Assembly: GCA_020744425.1 (NCBI GenBank)
Contig: JAGMUV010000011.1
Span: 558,001 to 622,000, forward strand
Direction: 5' to 3'
DNA from: Dactylonectria macrodidyma
Lineage: Eukaryota; Ascomycota; Sordariomycetes; Hypocreales; Nectriaceae
DNA: 64,000 nt
Shown here: positions 33,076-45,408 of the stretch, piece after piece
Position numbering within the stretch: position 1 is the stretch's first letter
Layout of the letters: each line of letters begins with the position of its first letter
The notes under the pieces: model-generated
Databases searched by the model: none
What the model was told of the DNA's origin: nothing
The model's input: the letters and a program-made list of their open reading frames with translations, nothing else
Translations under genes and position numbers: made by a program

Positions 33076-34697
33076 TTAATGGCTAGGGGGTTGGGCTCCA
33101 TTCGCTTTGACCAGTGTGTTAGTGTCCGTTTCGAATTTTGGCTCCCACGAATGCAACTTACATTGACTGTAGATTCCCTGGCTGGGTTGAGCGTAGGGTG
33201 AATGCGGTTGGTAGTTAGGGTACATTTGGTGGTTATAGTCGGGCAGAGACTGTTGGGGAACTCCTGCAGAAGGAGGAGGAGGGTACTGTGCAGGCTGGTA
33301 GCCGATGGGAGGGAGCTGGACTGGTCTCGATCCAGGATAAGTAGAAGAAGGAGCGCCATCTGGGCCGGCCTGAGGATCGCCGCCGTTTTGGGCCGCCGCA
33401 GCTTGCGCAGCCTGACGTTGGCGTTCTTCCTCAGCCTTGCGCTGGGCTTCCTCTTCCTTCTTCCGCTGTTTCCACTCCTTGCGAATCTCCTTGAACTCTG
33501 GTAAATAAATGTTAGCGAACTTTGTTGTGTCCTTTTACAAGATATTGTGCACATACCCTCGGGGGTTCGCTTTTGTCCGTGAGATTGCATGGTGACATGC
33601 GCGTTCAGGTGGTTAAGAGTACCATAGGCCTTCTCGCAACCATTCCATCCACACTTGTACATTCGTTCAATTTCCTCATATCGACGCCGAGGTCGTTTGT
33701 GCTGCTGTGCGCCAGGAATAGGGACAAATGAGTAAACCTAGAGGTTAAAGACATCAGCAAGTCTATCCCAATTATTTGATTGACCATGAGCGACGCGATT
33801 GTAGAGTAACTATTCTACTCCTCGAACACCAAATCTCTTGGCAGGCTTTGTCATTTGATATATCCGACGAAGCCCAATCCAGAAACGCGCGCCAGTCGAG
33901 TCGCGGTCGCGTTCACTCCAATGCGCGGGTGCGGTCAAGATGATGCATTTTGTTGTTTCGTTACTTACCTGGTTAGGTCGTTGTTGGGGAGGGGCGGAGG
34001 CAGGCGACTGGGCATACACGGGGTGACCAGGAGTCAATGGCGTGCCCCCGTGCTGTCCGTAACCGCCCCAGTCTGGTCGCGGCTGCGTGTAGATGCCACC
34101 GCTGGGATGAGAGTAACTATGCGACATGTCTGGGTTAGGCGCGTAAGGCGAGTGCTGCCCGTATGGATATGTCGGGCTCGGCGCGGCGATGGACGGATCT
34201 ATAGGTACATCGTTGTCAGATTTGACCGAGTGGCCTTGATGGTTTCGCCCATCCTGCTGGGGCAAAGACGGACTGTTCTGTTGTTGCGCCATACCGCCGC
34301 TGCTGGTGCTGCTGGCTGGATGGTATGAACGCTGGATGTGCTCTGGGAAAGATCCTGATCGCGCCGACTGGGGGTAGACGCCGTACTCGGAAGTGGGAGT
34401 GGCCGACGTGGAGTAGTTGACTTCCTGCTTCACCGGATAGCCTTCTTGCTTCACCGGGTATTGCGCAGCAGACGCGTGATCTGCGGTCGACTCTTCAGAA
34501 TTGCTGTCGCCGAAGTTGCTTGGATAGGGCGAGGGCAAACCTGACTGCGAGTACTCCGGGGCACTTCGTTCCATAGAGGTTGGGGAGCTGAGGAGCGTGT
34601 CTATGGTCGCCTCGGAGCCAAGTCGAGTGTTGGAAGCGTGAAGAGAGGCGTGATTATCAACAAAGTTGTGAGGTTGTTGTGTTGGCACCAGGAACAT
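33076..34697 (-). CDS. CON7: single C2H2 zinc-finger transcription factor, CON7 family
   Basis: Exons 34697-33969, 33737-33557 and 33497-33076 give 443 aa; an optional intron at 33161-33105 would give 424 aa. Residues 1-243 are a disordered Ser/Pro/Gln/Tyr-rich region with two tandem VKQE (SUMO-type) motifs. Then comes the conserved block VYSFVPIPGAQQHKRPRRRY followed by one C2H2 finger (YKCGWNGCEKAYGTLNHLNAH, closing with HG), a KRTPEEFKEIRKEWK segment and a charged coiled coil. The tail is Pro/Tyr/Gln-rich. This arrangement matches Con7p of Magnaporthe and Fusarium Con7-1, regulators of conidium shape, infection structures and cell-wall genes; the assignment is from memory of the family. 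The ATG begins a compact, family-like N-terminus. It is flanked by the largest non-coding stretches in the window. Confidence 0.82.
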
Positions 34698-37600
34698 GCT
34701 ACAGCTCCACGGGACGGGTAATAGGGTGATGGCCGGCCAGGTTTAGCTTCCAGGCCCGCGTCAGGTTGGTGTTTGTCCGGTAACAGGGGAAAGAAGGGTA
34801 ATGGCTGAGCGCTTGCAAAGAGACTCGCGGCGGCGCGGCGGTATATGATGGCGGCGGCAGTGATAGCGCCGTTTGTGAGGCCAAGGGTAGGTTTATGGTT
34901 AAGTGTGTGATGCGAGGAGCTAGGCTCAGGTCTTGGGCGCGGATCGTGCTGGGGGGAAGAGGGGCTAGGCAAGGATAGTCGCGCTGGTCCACGATCACAA
35001 AAGTCGAGGGGCTAAAGTCGATGGTATGGCTTGGGGAGTGCACACTAATATAGTGCGATATTGAATCGGGCTTGGAAGTGTGTGGACGGTGCCAAAAGAC
35101 CCAGGTCCAAGAGAGTCTAGCGCCTCAAGCCGAGATGGGTAAGGGGGTGCTAAAGTGTACTGGCGACGAACACTGACTCTTGTCTGTTCTGAGCGACTCA
35201 AGTACTGCAGGGGGGGCGTGTGTGTTGTCTGCGTGTGTCTGCCGGAGAAAGCTTCTGTCGTGACGGGGACGACCAGAGCAGGTGCGGGACCGAAGAATTT
35301 TATAGGGCCCTTGACCCAAATGAATGACGGAGTGATGGACAAGACGAGAGCTCCGCAACTTGGCGCGACCCAGCTCTCGATGCGAGGTGGGACCGAGAGG
35401 CAGGCGGCTGGTCCTTGTCTGCGTCGACTGCAGCAGTGAGAAGTGAGAGGTGAGAGGTCCCAGGAGTGAGCGAACCCTGGGCGAGGCAACAAAATCTGGC
35501 TGGCCTGGCAAAGTCCCTTTTGGTGGAAGATGGCGAGTTCCAGGTGGCTGGCTCCAAGGCAGTGGGCGGCCAACAGTGGTATTCTGCGCTTATCGAAGCA
35601 ACGGGATAGCGTTGGATGCTTGTTGAAGGGGCGTGCAAGAGGTCGGATCTTTTCCGTCGAAGCGCAAGCGGAGGTGGAATTAGTTCACACGTCCAAGTTG
35701 CGCGGGCTAGCCTCCACTGCGTCGAGGTAGATCACTCTGCCGAGTGTACCCCACGTAAAGTCGACCGGTGCCGGATCAGCCGCTGACTCGTGCCTTGAGC
35801 GAAAGCGGTGGATGCGAGCAATTACGGATACGCGAGGTAAAAAAGCCCAGTTTGTGAGTCCAGCTTGGGGGGGTGCGAGGAGACGAGAGGACGGAGAAGG
35901 CGGCGAAGAGGCAAGGTGAAAGAGTGGAGGTGGGAAAAACAGGAGGGCCACGGGCTGGTGACTGCGCTTTTCTGGCTAGCAAAGAGATTTGACGAAGGAG
36001 CAGACGAAAGGGAACCCTGCCCCCCTGCCAACCTTCTGCGTCCAGGCGTCCTGCTGCTCGCTGCTCTGCTCTCCCCTGGCCAGGTTCAGCACGACTAGAA
36101 AATTGTGGCGGAGGGGGCGCTCGCTCGTGAGGGCTGGAAATGTGTGGCGATTGCGGAGTGTGTCAGTCCGCTGGGTCCTTGCCAAACAACTGATGTAATG
36201 CGTGCGTGTACAGTCGTAACTTTTGCTTTGTTTTCCCGCGTCGGACATACCGTTTCGGCGAGTATCGTCAATTCTTTGGGTACGGTCGGTGTCTCTGATG
36301 GCATGGCGATTCAGTGTGTACAAGCAGATACACCCACCACCGAGCATCACGAAGCCGGTGGGCTGGATATGAATGGGGGGTGGCAGGGTTGACAGGGGGG
36401 AGGTGGTCGCCAGGTGCCCTGCCCTTTCTTCCCCTCTCCCACTGTCCCAAGTCTGCCACTCGCCCGTCTGCGAACAGCGATGTCTGAGCTGAGGGCTTGG
36501 GTGGATGCCCCAGTCAAGCGGCGAACGAGGTGTGAGGGTGCAGGGCCACGGAATGCCCCCGGCGGCAGCGACTCCTCCTCCACAACGCACAGTGCGCGGA
36601 TGGAATCACCGAGCTGCGACAGTCGATCTGCGGCCTTTTCCAGGAGCAAGCCCAATCAGACGCAATGGTGGCGGGGTCCACCGTCGAGGAGGCGTCCAGG
36701 ATGTCTGGGAGAATGCAGCTCGGTGCTTGGCTGAAGTGGCCAAAGAGGGGTTAGGTTGCCGATTATCCTTCTTGCCAGCGTATACCAATGGGGGCCACTC
36801 CGTGACCAGAGAATTGGGCCTCGGGTGCCCGGATTGCCGCGAGCGAGGCTCGACGCTGGGAGAGAGATTGCGAGAGTCCCCTTGTGACCAGTACTGACTC
36901 AGGCAGAACACCGAGACTTTGGTCAAGGTATGTTGAGGCCTCGGAACGTGGCGGCAAGACTGTGAGGGTGTGTGTGAGCCCGGTGTAGTGGTTCCCGCGA
37001 GGCGCTAGTCGGAGTCGCGCGTGAACCAGGCTCGAAGAGGATGAGAATATTCTCCGCGACACGGCTGTGTAACGAACGTTGTTGATGCGGAACCACGCCA
37101 GTCTGTGCCTGAACCGGCTCCTGGCGATGTGTCGGTGGGTTGGTATCGAGGAACGTTGACGTGCATATCCCAAGCATCTCGGGGCTGGCGCCGTCCACCA
37201 GGCTAGATCTCCAGTACTGGATCTTCAACGTTAGATTGGGGGCATCTGGCTATCTCGTACACTGTAGGTCCCAACTCAGCCCTAGATGTGCTCGCCGTCG
37301 CAAGTTGACGGGCGCCATGGATCCGGTCCACGATGGAGCGCCAGGTCGTGTGTCGGAATCTGCACCATCGGTCAGTATTCCGTTGGTCTCGTCGCCAACA
37401 AACTCGTCATGTCCGCGTTGGCAGTAGGTAGCTGGAGCTGATGGCACTGTGCTGCCCTGGCCGTCAACCCAGCATCCACACTTGGACGCGATAGGTTGCC
37501 GCCAGCGAGATATCACAATCACAGGCGTCACGGTGCACACGGGCGCCGACGAAGAGGGTGGCAGTAAAAAGTGTTGGAGTTGATAGTCGGGATTGGGATC

Positions 37601-37885
37601 AGAGAGAAAAAAGACACATCACATATTACATTATCCTTGAGAGACTTTTCCTTCTGCTGTTGTCCAACTCAATTCAGCACGAAGCGAGAACCCTGTCGGC
37701 TATCCACCGTGGATGTATAGAAAGGGGCGCTGATCAGACCGCTTTCGCGTCTCGATGGTGAACTATGTGTGATCTGGATGGAGTTGCTCACCGCAAAGTC
37801 AACATGCGGTAAAGCACTACATAGGCATAGCCACAATCAGCTGCTTCAGTTTAGTTTAGTTTTTTGTTTTTGATGGTTTTGTTAT

Positions 37886-37966
37886 TATTTTTGATGCACA
37901 TTTTCGACTTTGTGTTGGACATGCAGGGCTGGACTCCTTTCTTTATCGCCTCCTGCATCAAAAATA
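37886..37966. repeat. 13-bp perfect inverted repeat
   Basis: TATTTTTGATGCA at 37886-37898 is exactly complementary to TGCATCAAAAATA at 37954-37966, with a 55-nt loop. It could form a hairpin in RNA. Confidence 0.8.
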
Positions 37967-40900
37967 TCTGTGGAAGTGAACAACCATTGGTGTTACACAT
38001 GCAGGAGGTCGCATCGTGAGGTATCTGTTGGGTGGGCCAACCAACCAAATTCCTCCCACGCCATCAGGTTTCGGTCCATGCGTGATGCATCGCAGTCCTG
38101 AGTTTTGTTTTTTTCTCGGTCTAGACTTGACTTTTTCTTCTTTCATTTTCAATCCCAATGCAGGCCTATCAATCAAGATTGTACAAGAATTTCTGTGTGC
38201 TTCCTTAACCCGCCCGCTCCTACCTAGGATGCATTTTTGGGCATTGGTCTTGATATGTCCACTTGTTTCTAGCACCCTGGCACGCTTGACGTCGTCCTGG
38301 TCGAGCGATCTGATGGAGTTTTAGGCGCAAACAAGATCTCAAGCGAACCAAACCTCCGGGATGAACTAAAATGCTTCAATGCCCTAAAGAGGCACAGCCG
38401 GCCAATCTCGTTGGTGGGCTCACTAGGTACCTCGACTGCCCCGTTTTACCTACGACCAACGCATCGACAAGTGCCATCTGGGGCTCGCTAGACCTCAAGG
38501 GTTGGGGAGACCATGTCTGCGACTTTCACAACAAGCAAATCAATTCCTCTGCACTCACCGCACCACCGCAGTGATGCGGTGACGCAGTGACGCATCGACG
38601 CAGCAGCACGGCGTCTGACCAGATGCAGACGTTCCCGCGGCACACCAATCCCAGGCGTGTGCTCGCCCAACGGGCACGGGTTGGGCGGCAAGCCATGGCA
38701 GAAAACCCGGCAGGGAGGCAGGGGGTAAAAGAAAAAAGATCGTCACTTGTCAACACTGTCCTTGGTTGAAGACGTGGAGGGTATCACTCACCCACAGGTC
38801 ATCAGACCAAACTCAATTTTTCCCTCGTCTCCCACCGCAACATCTCAGTCTTTTACACTAGTCAACGTGACAGACAGCAATGCAGTTCCCTGTCGCACAA
38901 TTGATTGCAACCTCTCCAGACGGCTCCACGTGTTGGACTTGGCCTCTGTGCTCCTTGAGCCTGTAAGCCAGTCTAGATTTGAGCTCACGTGGAGTATCCA
39001 CTGATGCGCTCCATGCCGATTCTAGCCCCTCGGGATCCAGTGGCTCAGGCCTTGTTCAACATGCCGCGAAATACGACCTCACCATGCAAAGCTCGCTACC
39101 TACGCACTACGGTCGGGTCATCAAAGGCCACCCACAGGTCTCATCAGCATCGCTCGCACAGGGGGGCTGCGTCCGGAGGCGTTGCAGTTGGCGTTGGAGT
39201 GGACATCCAGGACGTCAATCCTCCTGCAACGCTGCGCTGTGCTACACCCACGACGAACCTCAACCACCCACGGGCAGCCAAGATGATTTGTCTGTGCGTC
39301 TTTCAGGTGGATGGCATGGCCTCTCTTGTCCATCTTGGCTTCCCTGCAGAGCACCCTTTTGGCTTCTCCATGAAACCCCATTCGCACCCGAGCTCACGAT
39401 TCAATGCACCCTCCTTTCGCCTGCAACTTATGTGTGGCCCGTCAACCAATCCTCGGCTCTCATCTCGAAGCAGGCCATCCTCACACAGGAATAAACTACC
39501 GAGACGTTCCCAGTCTAAAAGAGCCTGGCTTGCCTGGCTGATCCTGGCGATGCCGGTGGGTTCTAGGAGCCCCAAATGGCGCGTTTTAGCCTGCGAAGCT
39601 TTGGGCAACAGGCTGTGGAGGACGCCTCAATTCCCGTCACGCAATGCTGTCTATCTCAACCTCAGGCTCCAGGGTGCATTGACTCCATCGTTCACAGAAC
39701 AGGCATGCCCTGACTCGCCATGGGTCTCCTGCAATCAAGGCCCTCTGCGACGAGCCAGTCCCCTTTCCACGCTAGGGAGGTGGGTTTCTGCAGCCGCAGA
39801 GTCGCCATCTTGAACGCGCCTAGATCTCCATGGTCCTTTCATCCCCTCTCCCCCCTCCCCCCCAGAGCAAGTCAGCATAACTTCGTACGCGAGGGTGCTT
39901 GGGTGCGTCCCGGGGATACTATCCGGTGTGAAAGACCAACCCAGGCGAGTTTCATTCAGACATCTCCGTCTCTCTGACGAAAGGCTTCACAACCATAGCC
40001 CAGAGGCCAATAATGCCTGGCCTCTACAAGGCATGACCTCAGCGATTCAACATCGAATCCCCGTTATGATACATCCACTCTCATGCAGCCTTCCTACCTT
40101 GACCGCCTCGGCGCGCAGTGGCCCAACCACCAGGATGCTCCTTCTGCTCAACTCTGGTAATAGGATCCACCGCCTGCGGGATATGGGCACCCCTGGTCAC
40201 GGAGTCATGGGGCCGCATAGAAGGGCACGGACTGCCGGGGAAAGGTATTTCACCATGCTAATCCTGCAGGGGATGGCTGGACAGGCCTGCCAGGGTGATG
40301 GCAATCAAATCCACAGTCGTACACGCACTGTGGCAGGAGCTAGCCCGCCAGACCTCGGGGGGTGTGCAAAGTACCGGCTCAACACGTCGCCGTGCATGTC
40401 ATTTACCTTGACCTTGATGAACGAACGACATGCAATTGTAGGTTGAAAGCGGGACTCTTCCTTTAACAGGCCTGTGGGTGCTCATTTGTCACAAGACAGG
40501 CAGCGTTCGTCCACATAGGGAGAAACGGTGGTCAAATGCATGGCCATTCCCTTCTCCAGACAACTAACAGACTACCTAACTAAGGCAGGCTTGTCTCTCA
40601 AGCTGGGCTGACCCCAGGTTTTGTGGCATCAACCGTCCTCCAAGCGGTTCGAGCGCGCCCATCGTGATGCCTGCGGGTCAATCTATAACATATACTTAAG
40701 CGGTCCAGCGTCAGATCCCTTGTCAACCAAACTCGAGATTCTTGGGGCATGTTGAGAGAAACCAATTGGACAGGGGCAGTTCAGTGATTCAGCCCCTTCG
40801 CCTAACCACAAGAGGATTAACCGCCATAAAAGCCCTAAGTGTAGGTGTGGACATATGAAGAAGGATGGAGTGCACCCGAATCCCCCACACATCCTTGAAA

Positions 40901-42283
40901 GAGAGAATCTGACCAGAGAGAAGTGGCATCTCTGTGAACTTGGGCAAACCTTGGCTAGTGTCGTTCCGCCACTCTGGTAGACACGACCAGAGACGACCGA
41001 GAACCACGCGCCCACCGATGAGAAACGCAAAGACAGATGAGAGGGTCAGAATCCGAAGGAGTGTGGTCGAATATTGACCCAGAAAGGGAAGTTCGTCAAG
41101 TCCTTCCGGAGACCGTGTGCCGGAGACCTTGTACCGGTGCCCTGGTCAAGATACCCAAAGGACTGTCCTTCGTGCAGTACATGCACCCCCAAATCTGATT
41201 GAGATGCCCACGATTGCATCCACAGACCGACGGTCTAGAACTGTTGGGAGCGAGAAAGTCTCACAAATCCGCCTACTTAAACGCCGATTGGCATTGATGT
41301 TTGTGGTCTGGTCACGATCAGGGTTGATGGCCAGCATATCCCCTTACATCATGACTGCAGACCAATATTTCCTCGACAATGGAAATGGAGATGCTTCATG
41401 GTGGGTCTCCTCAGATCGCTGTCGCCAACGATGACAAATGGGTTGTCAAAATGGACGATTGGAGCTTGGTACAGAGTACATGCAAAAAGGAAGTGGCTGG
41501 TGGCCAGGCCTCGGTGGTGTGCCTGGACGACTGAATTTCCGATTACTCATGATGATAGGTCCTCCCACGATATCGGATCCGCCCTAAGATGAGATAAGCA
41601 AAAACGAAATAAATTGAGGATTTCGATCCCCGGATATTGTCGCGGCGGGTTAATGATGATGTCAAGCTATAACGATAATGAACTATTGGGCTTATCTTAC
41701 AGGCTTACGGGACTATTACAACGTTCTATCAAGACTATCCAGGTCCAAGAGCGTAATTCTACAGCAATTAATTCAAGCGCCAACGCCAAACAGACGAGTA
41801 CCGGCATCCCGGATGCTCAACAAGCCGGATGATACCCACCTCCTCCCAATTTCACACGACAGTGGGTCAAGCAGGGCCTAGGAAGTGACCAGGAATCAGC
41901 CAGAAAGCATCCAGAAAGTGGTCTGGAAAGGCCAATAAGAGGACCGTGAGCGGTCCATCTAGCGCATTTTAGCGAGCATTAGCGGCGACTACCCATCACC
42001 CACAGAGCCTGGAACGAAAAGGCTGATGAGTTGCTAAAATGTTACTTGCATCCAGGAACGTGCCAGACTACAGCGACTACAGCAAGCCATGGGCCTTGAC
42101 GGTGGACGGCAGTCGGTTTTAGTCTGCGTCGACGGTGTCTTGAACCCCAGCAAACGGTCAAACTAGTTTGGCAGCCGGGACGGCCACGATCTCAAGGCTT
42201 CCCGTGGTTCTGGGAATCTCCCGTAACACTGGTGTGCCCTTGTCTTGGGCCTTGTCCAAAGTGACACGACACACCGAAGGTTA

Positions 42284-42301
42284 GGCCGGCCGGCCGGCCG
42301 T
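42284..42301. repeat. GGCC-rich simple repeat
   Basis: GGCC units repeat about four times in intergenic DNA. Confidence 0.8.
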
Positions 42302-43870
42302 GGGGAGACGGGCTTCTACGCAGGCTTCAGCCCTCAGGTGTCCAAAGACACATGTCGCCGGGCCAAGCGACCAGTCACCTGCGTGCTGATCTGCGAACCA
42401 ATCTCAATTCCTCATGTTTGTGGCCGCGTCTCCACCTGTCTGAACGAGGAAATCCAGATCTTGGTGGGCTGAGGTGCGCTAGTGATCTGCATGGCGGTGG
42501 ACGCGAGCAGGCTCATTACGACTCAGCTCACTAGCGCCCACCGCCGTGGTTGTGGGCTTTCTTGGTTTCTCGGCAGTCACCGGAACATTGGTCAGAAACT
42601 GATCTAGAGCGTGCGGAGATTGGGTCCAGGATGGATTGCATCCAGGTTGTTCGTCGACACCGAGCTGGGCCACTCCAGTACGCCAACCCAGCACCGCGTT
42701 TCGTACCTACGTACCGAAGAGACACCCTAATACACGCGCCCGTGGCCAATGGCGAGTTCCTCCATATCGGGCGGGCTGTTCCCAACAAGGAGCCAAGCCA
42801 AGCGCACCCCGTCCAGATATGGCAAGGCCTCATCGGGACGACTTCACCCTGGGGAACCCAAGACTGGGGATAGGGGATACGCGAGCCTGATGCCGGCGAC
42901 GATCTTGCGTGTTTTGTTCTGGACCTCAAGGCTGAATGTAGAACCAGACCTTCCCAAAGAAGAAACAAGGCCTTCAGCTGAGGCTGTCCACCGCCATCTG
43001 TCAGAGATGAGCCGAATTGTCCGACTAGGACAAAGCACACGTTTCATTTGGTCAACATGAGGGAGTGCCGACGATTCGACGCAGCAGCCCCTGAAACGAG
43101 TCCAGACATGCTGCAATAATGATTGCTTTGTACGAAGTACATGCACTCACACACACCAATGTGCACACGCCTGACAATGATGACCGGCCAGCCACAAGGG
43201 CAGCAGCAGCGACTTCCTCGCGCGGCAACCGCTTTTGCTGTGCATGCCCAGCCACATACGCACACTCGCTCACACTCGCACGCACGCACTCAAGCGCACG
43301 CCCAAACATACTGAGGCTGAAAGGCGACGACGGCCGTCTCGATAGAGTTAGGACTATCTTTCCCTCTTCTGACTGTTTCTTAGAGAGGCCCACGATTAAA
43401 ACGCGCTGACTGTACTACTACCACGTCGGTAGAGTCTCGTCAATGGACAGGATCCTGTATCATTACTGTTGTTGTTTTGTACAGTACCAACGAAGTACTT
43501 GATGTGAAATCGGAAATTGCCAGGCAAGCCTGGGATTGTTGGAATAGAAACAGGATGCCGTCGGCAGTGCCTATCCGGCAGCCCCAATCAGCCACCGACG
43601 TAGTGCCCAACGTGTACTGAATCGTACTCTCGGCTTTTCCAATACTTGGGTATGAGACATTACCATTGAGAGAGACCCGCGGCAAAGGATGAGTTTGCTG
43701 TGCTAGACCAGACTCCACTCAAAGGCGGCCGCGAGAGAGGCTGGCCGGATCCAGGAGCATGGGGCTCTTCAGGAGGTGGATCTGTTAGCACCCGGAACCG
43801 CAGTAACGAGGGAGGGCCTTCCAAGTTCCAACGCCACCATGTGTGATGGTTCGTGAGAGTGGGCAGCATG

Positions 43871-43892
43871 CGTGTGCGTGCGTGCGTGCGTG
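43871..43892. repeat. (CGTG)n microsatellite
   Basis: Short run of GTGC/CGTG tetranucleotides, interrupted once. Intergenic. Confidence 0.85.
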
Positions 43893-44297
43893 GGAGTGAG
43901 TGAAATGCCTGGCACGTTGGGCCTGGCTATCGCGGCTCGCTTGCGTGCTCGGCGGCCCTCCGGGTTTTCCCTGACCACCCAGGACCCAGGGAGCGGCCGA
44001 TGGGTTGGGTTGGGTTGAACTGCCTACAGAAGACAGGGCAAGCATCTAGGCCCTTGACGTCGAGGCCCTGACGTAGTACCCTGACATCCCATGGAGAATG
44101 CCGCTGCCGAGTCAAGACTTCTCTGTCTGGGCCTGAGGGGGGTGAGCATGGCTGGGAGTGTTTGATGGGGAAGCCGGAAGCTCATCAATGGCGTTTTGGT
44201 GACAATTCAGGGGATGCGATTCAGTTTTGGCGATCCGCTGGTAACTCGGTGTCGTCCTCCTATCGAGGCGGTCGCAGGCGATCAGGGAGAGAGGCGG

Positions 44298-44341
44298 CCA
44301 TGACAGCCGTGACAGCCATGACAGCCATGACAGCCATGGCG
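44298..44341. repeat. 9-bp tandem repeat, about five units
   Basis: The unit CATGACAGC recurs about five times with one CGTGACAGC variant. Because the unit is a multiple of three, frames through it are open on both strands, which produces spurious ORFs. Confidence 0.9.
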
Positions 44342-44737
44342 ACCAACAAGGGGCAACCTGGGAGACAGACGAAGGAGGGGCGAGCAACTTCGACCGCCAG
44401 AACGGCACATGCCCGGGGGGTCAGTGATATCTGCCTGTCTCAGTTGGCGAGAGAAGCATGCGAGGGGGGTTTGCGCCCGGACAGTGAGAGCCACCGACTG
44501 GTCAGAGGTCAAGGTGAGAGGGAGGAGGTCAGAGCAAGCAGTGCAGGCAGGACAGAGCAGGCAGGGCATCTCATCCCACAGCGTATGATAGCCGGTTCAA
44601 TACGATGGCAAATACCCTCAACACGATACGTCGACGACGCGATACAACTACAGTGCAATACATAACGTTAGTACACGATACAACCAAGACATGACGGGCT
44701 GGATCCGCTGGGATCAACGAGGCCGGCGAGGCCCCGC

Positions 44738-44764
44738 TGAGACCAAGACCAAGACCAAGACCAA
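44738..44764. repeat. 6-bp tandem repeat (ACCAAG)n
   Basis: Four near-perfect copies in intergenic DNA. Confidence 0.85.
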
Positions 44765-45303
44765 CAACACATCCGCACCGACCGACAATTGCCTCGTGCG
44801 TCTCGCGGCCGGGCGGTTTACTACTACTGCTCAATGGTGACCTGGGGAGAGCAGGGGGGGTTGTCACTGTTGTCACCAATGTCAAATTGTCGCTACTGCA
44901 CGGCGGACACTCTCTCCCCTGTCCACGACAGTCCCAAACACCATGGCACACATCCTCCATGATGATCCCACGGAGCGTGCAGGATCCTACCATAGTAGGA
45001 CCTAAAGACCGAAGGACCCAATCCGACCCATCAACCATCATCGAGCTAGCTCAACCCGGCCCTGGGGGCTCTCCCACATTCCTGGGAACGCCAGCGCGAC
45101 TTGTGCTCGCTCGCTTGGCTCTGCCCGTCCCATCTGGCTCCCCCCCGTTGCAACCTGGGGCCTCACTCATCCTCCATCCTCTCCCACGTTTCCCACCCCT
45201 GAAGCGTTCTCACCAACGCGCGCTCGCTCGCTCGCTCACTCAACCCCCTTGCTGCATTCGATGAGCTAGATGCCATCACTGCTCGTCCGTGTGTCCGTAT
45301 TTG

Positions 45304-45408
45304 TTAGTGTGTGAGTGTGTGTTGAGAGTGTGTGTTGAGTGTGTGTGGGCGTGGTGGGTGGGTGGGTGAATGGATGCAGTCGACGTTGTCTGTGTGTGTG
45401 TGTGTGCC
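45304..45408. repeat. GT-rich low-complexity tract
   Basis: Interrupted GTGTGAGTGTGT arrays end in an uninterrupted (TG)n run at about 45390-45407. Confidence 0.9.

Noticed and set aside
38989..39813. 274-codon plus-strand frame in the gene-free region
   Set aside because: It overlaps an alternative 171-codon frame, has no recognisable motif and no promoter-like leader.
41615..41650. tRNA B-box-like TTTCGATCCC
   Set aside because: No matching A box and no T-arm or acceptor pairing around it.
44162..44665. 167-codon frame over the 9-bp repeat
   Set aside because: The frame is produced by the CATGACAGC tandem repeat, and both strands are open there.
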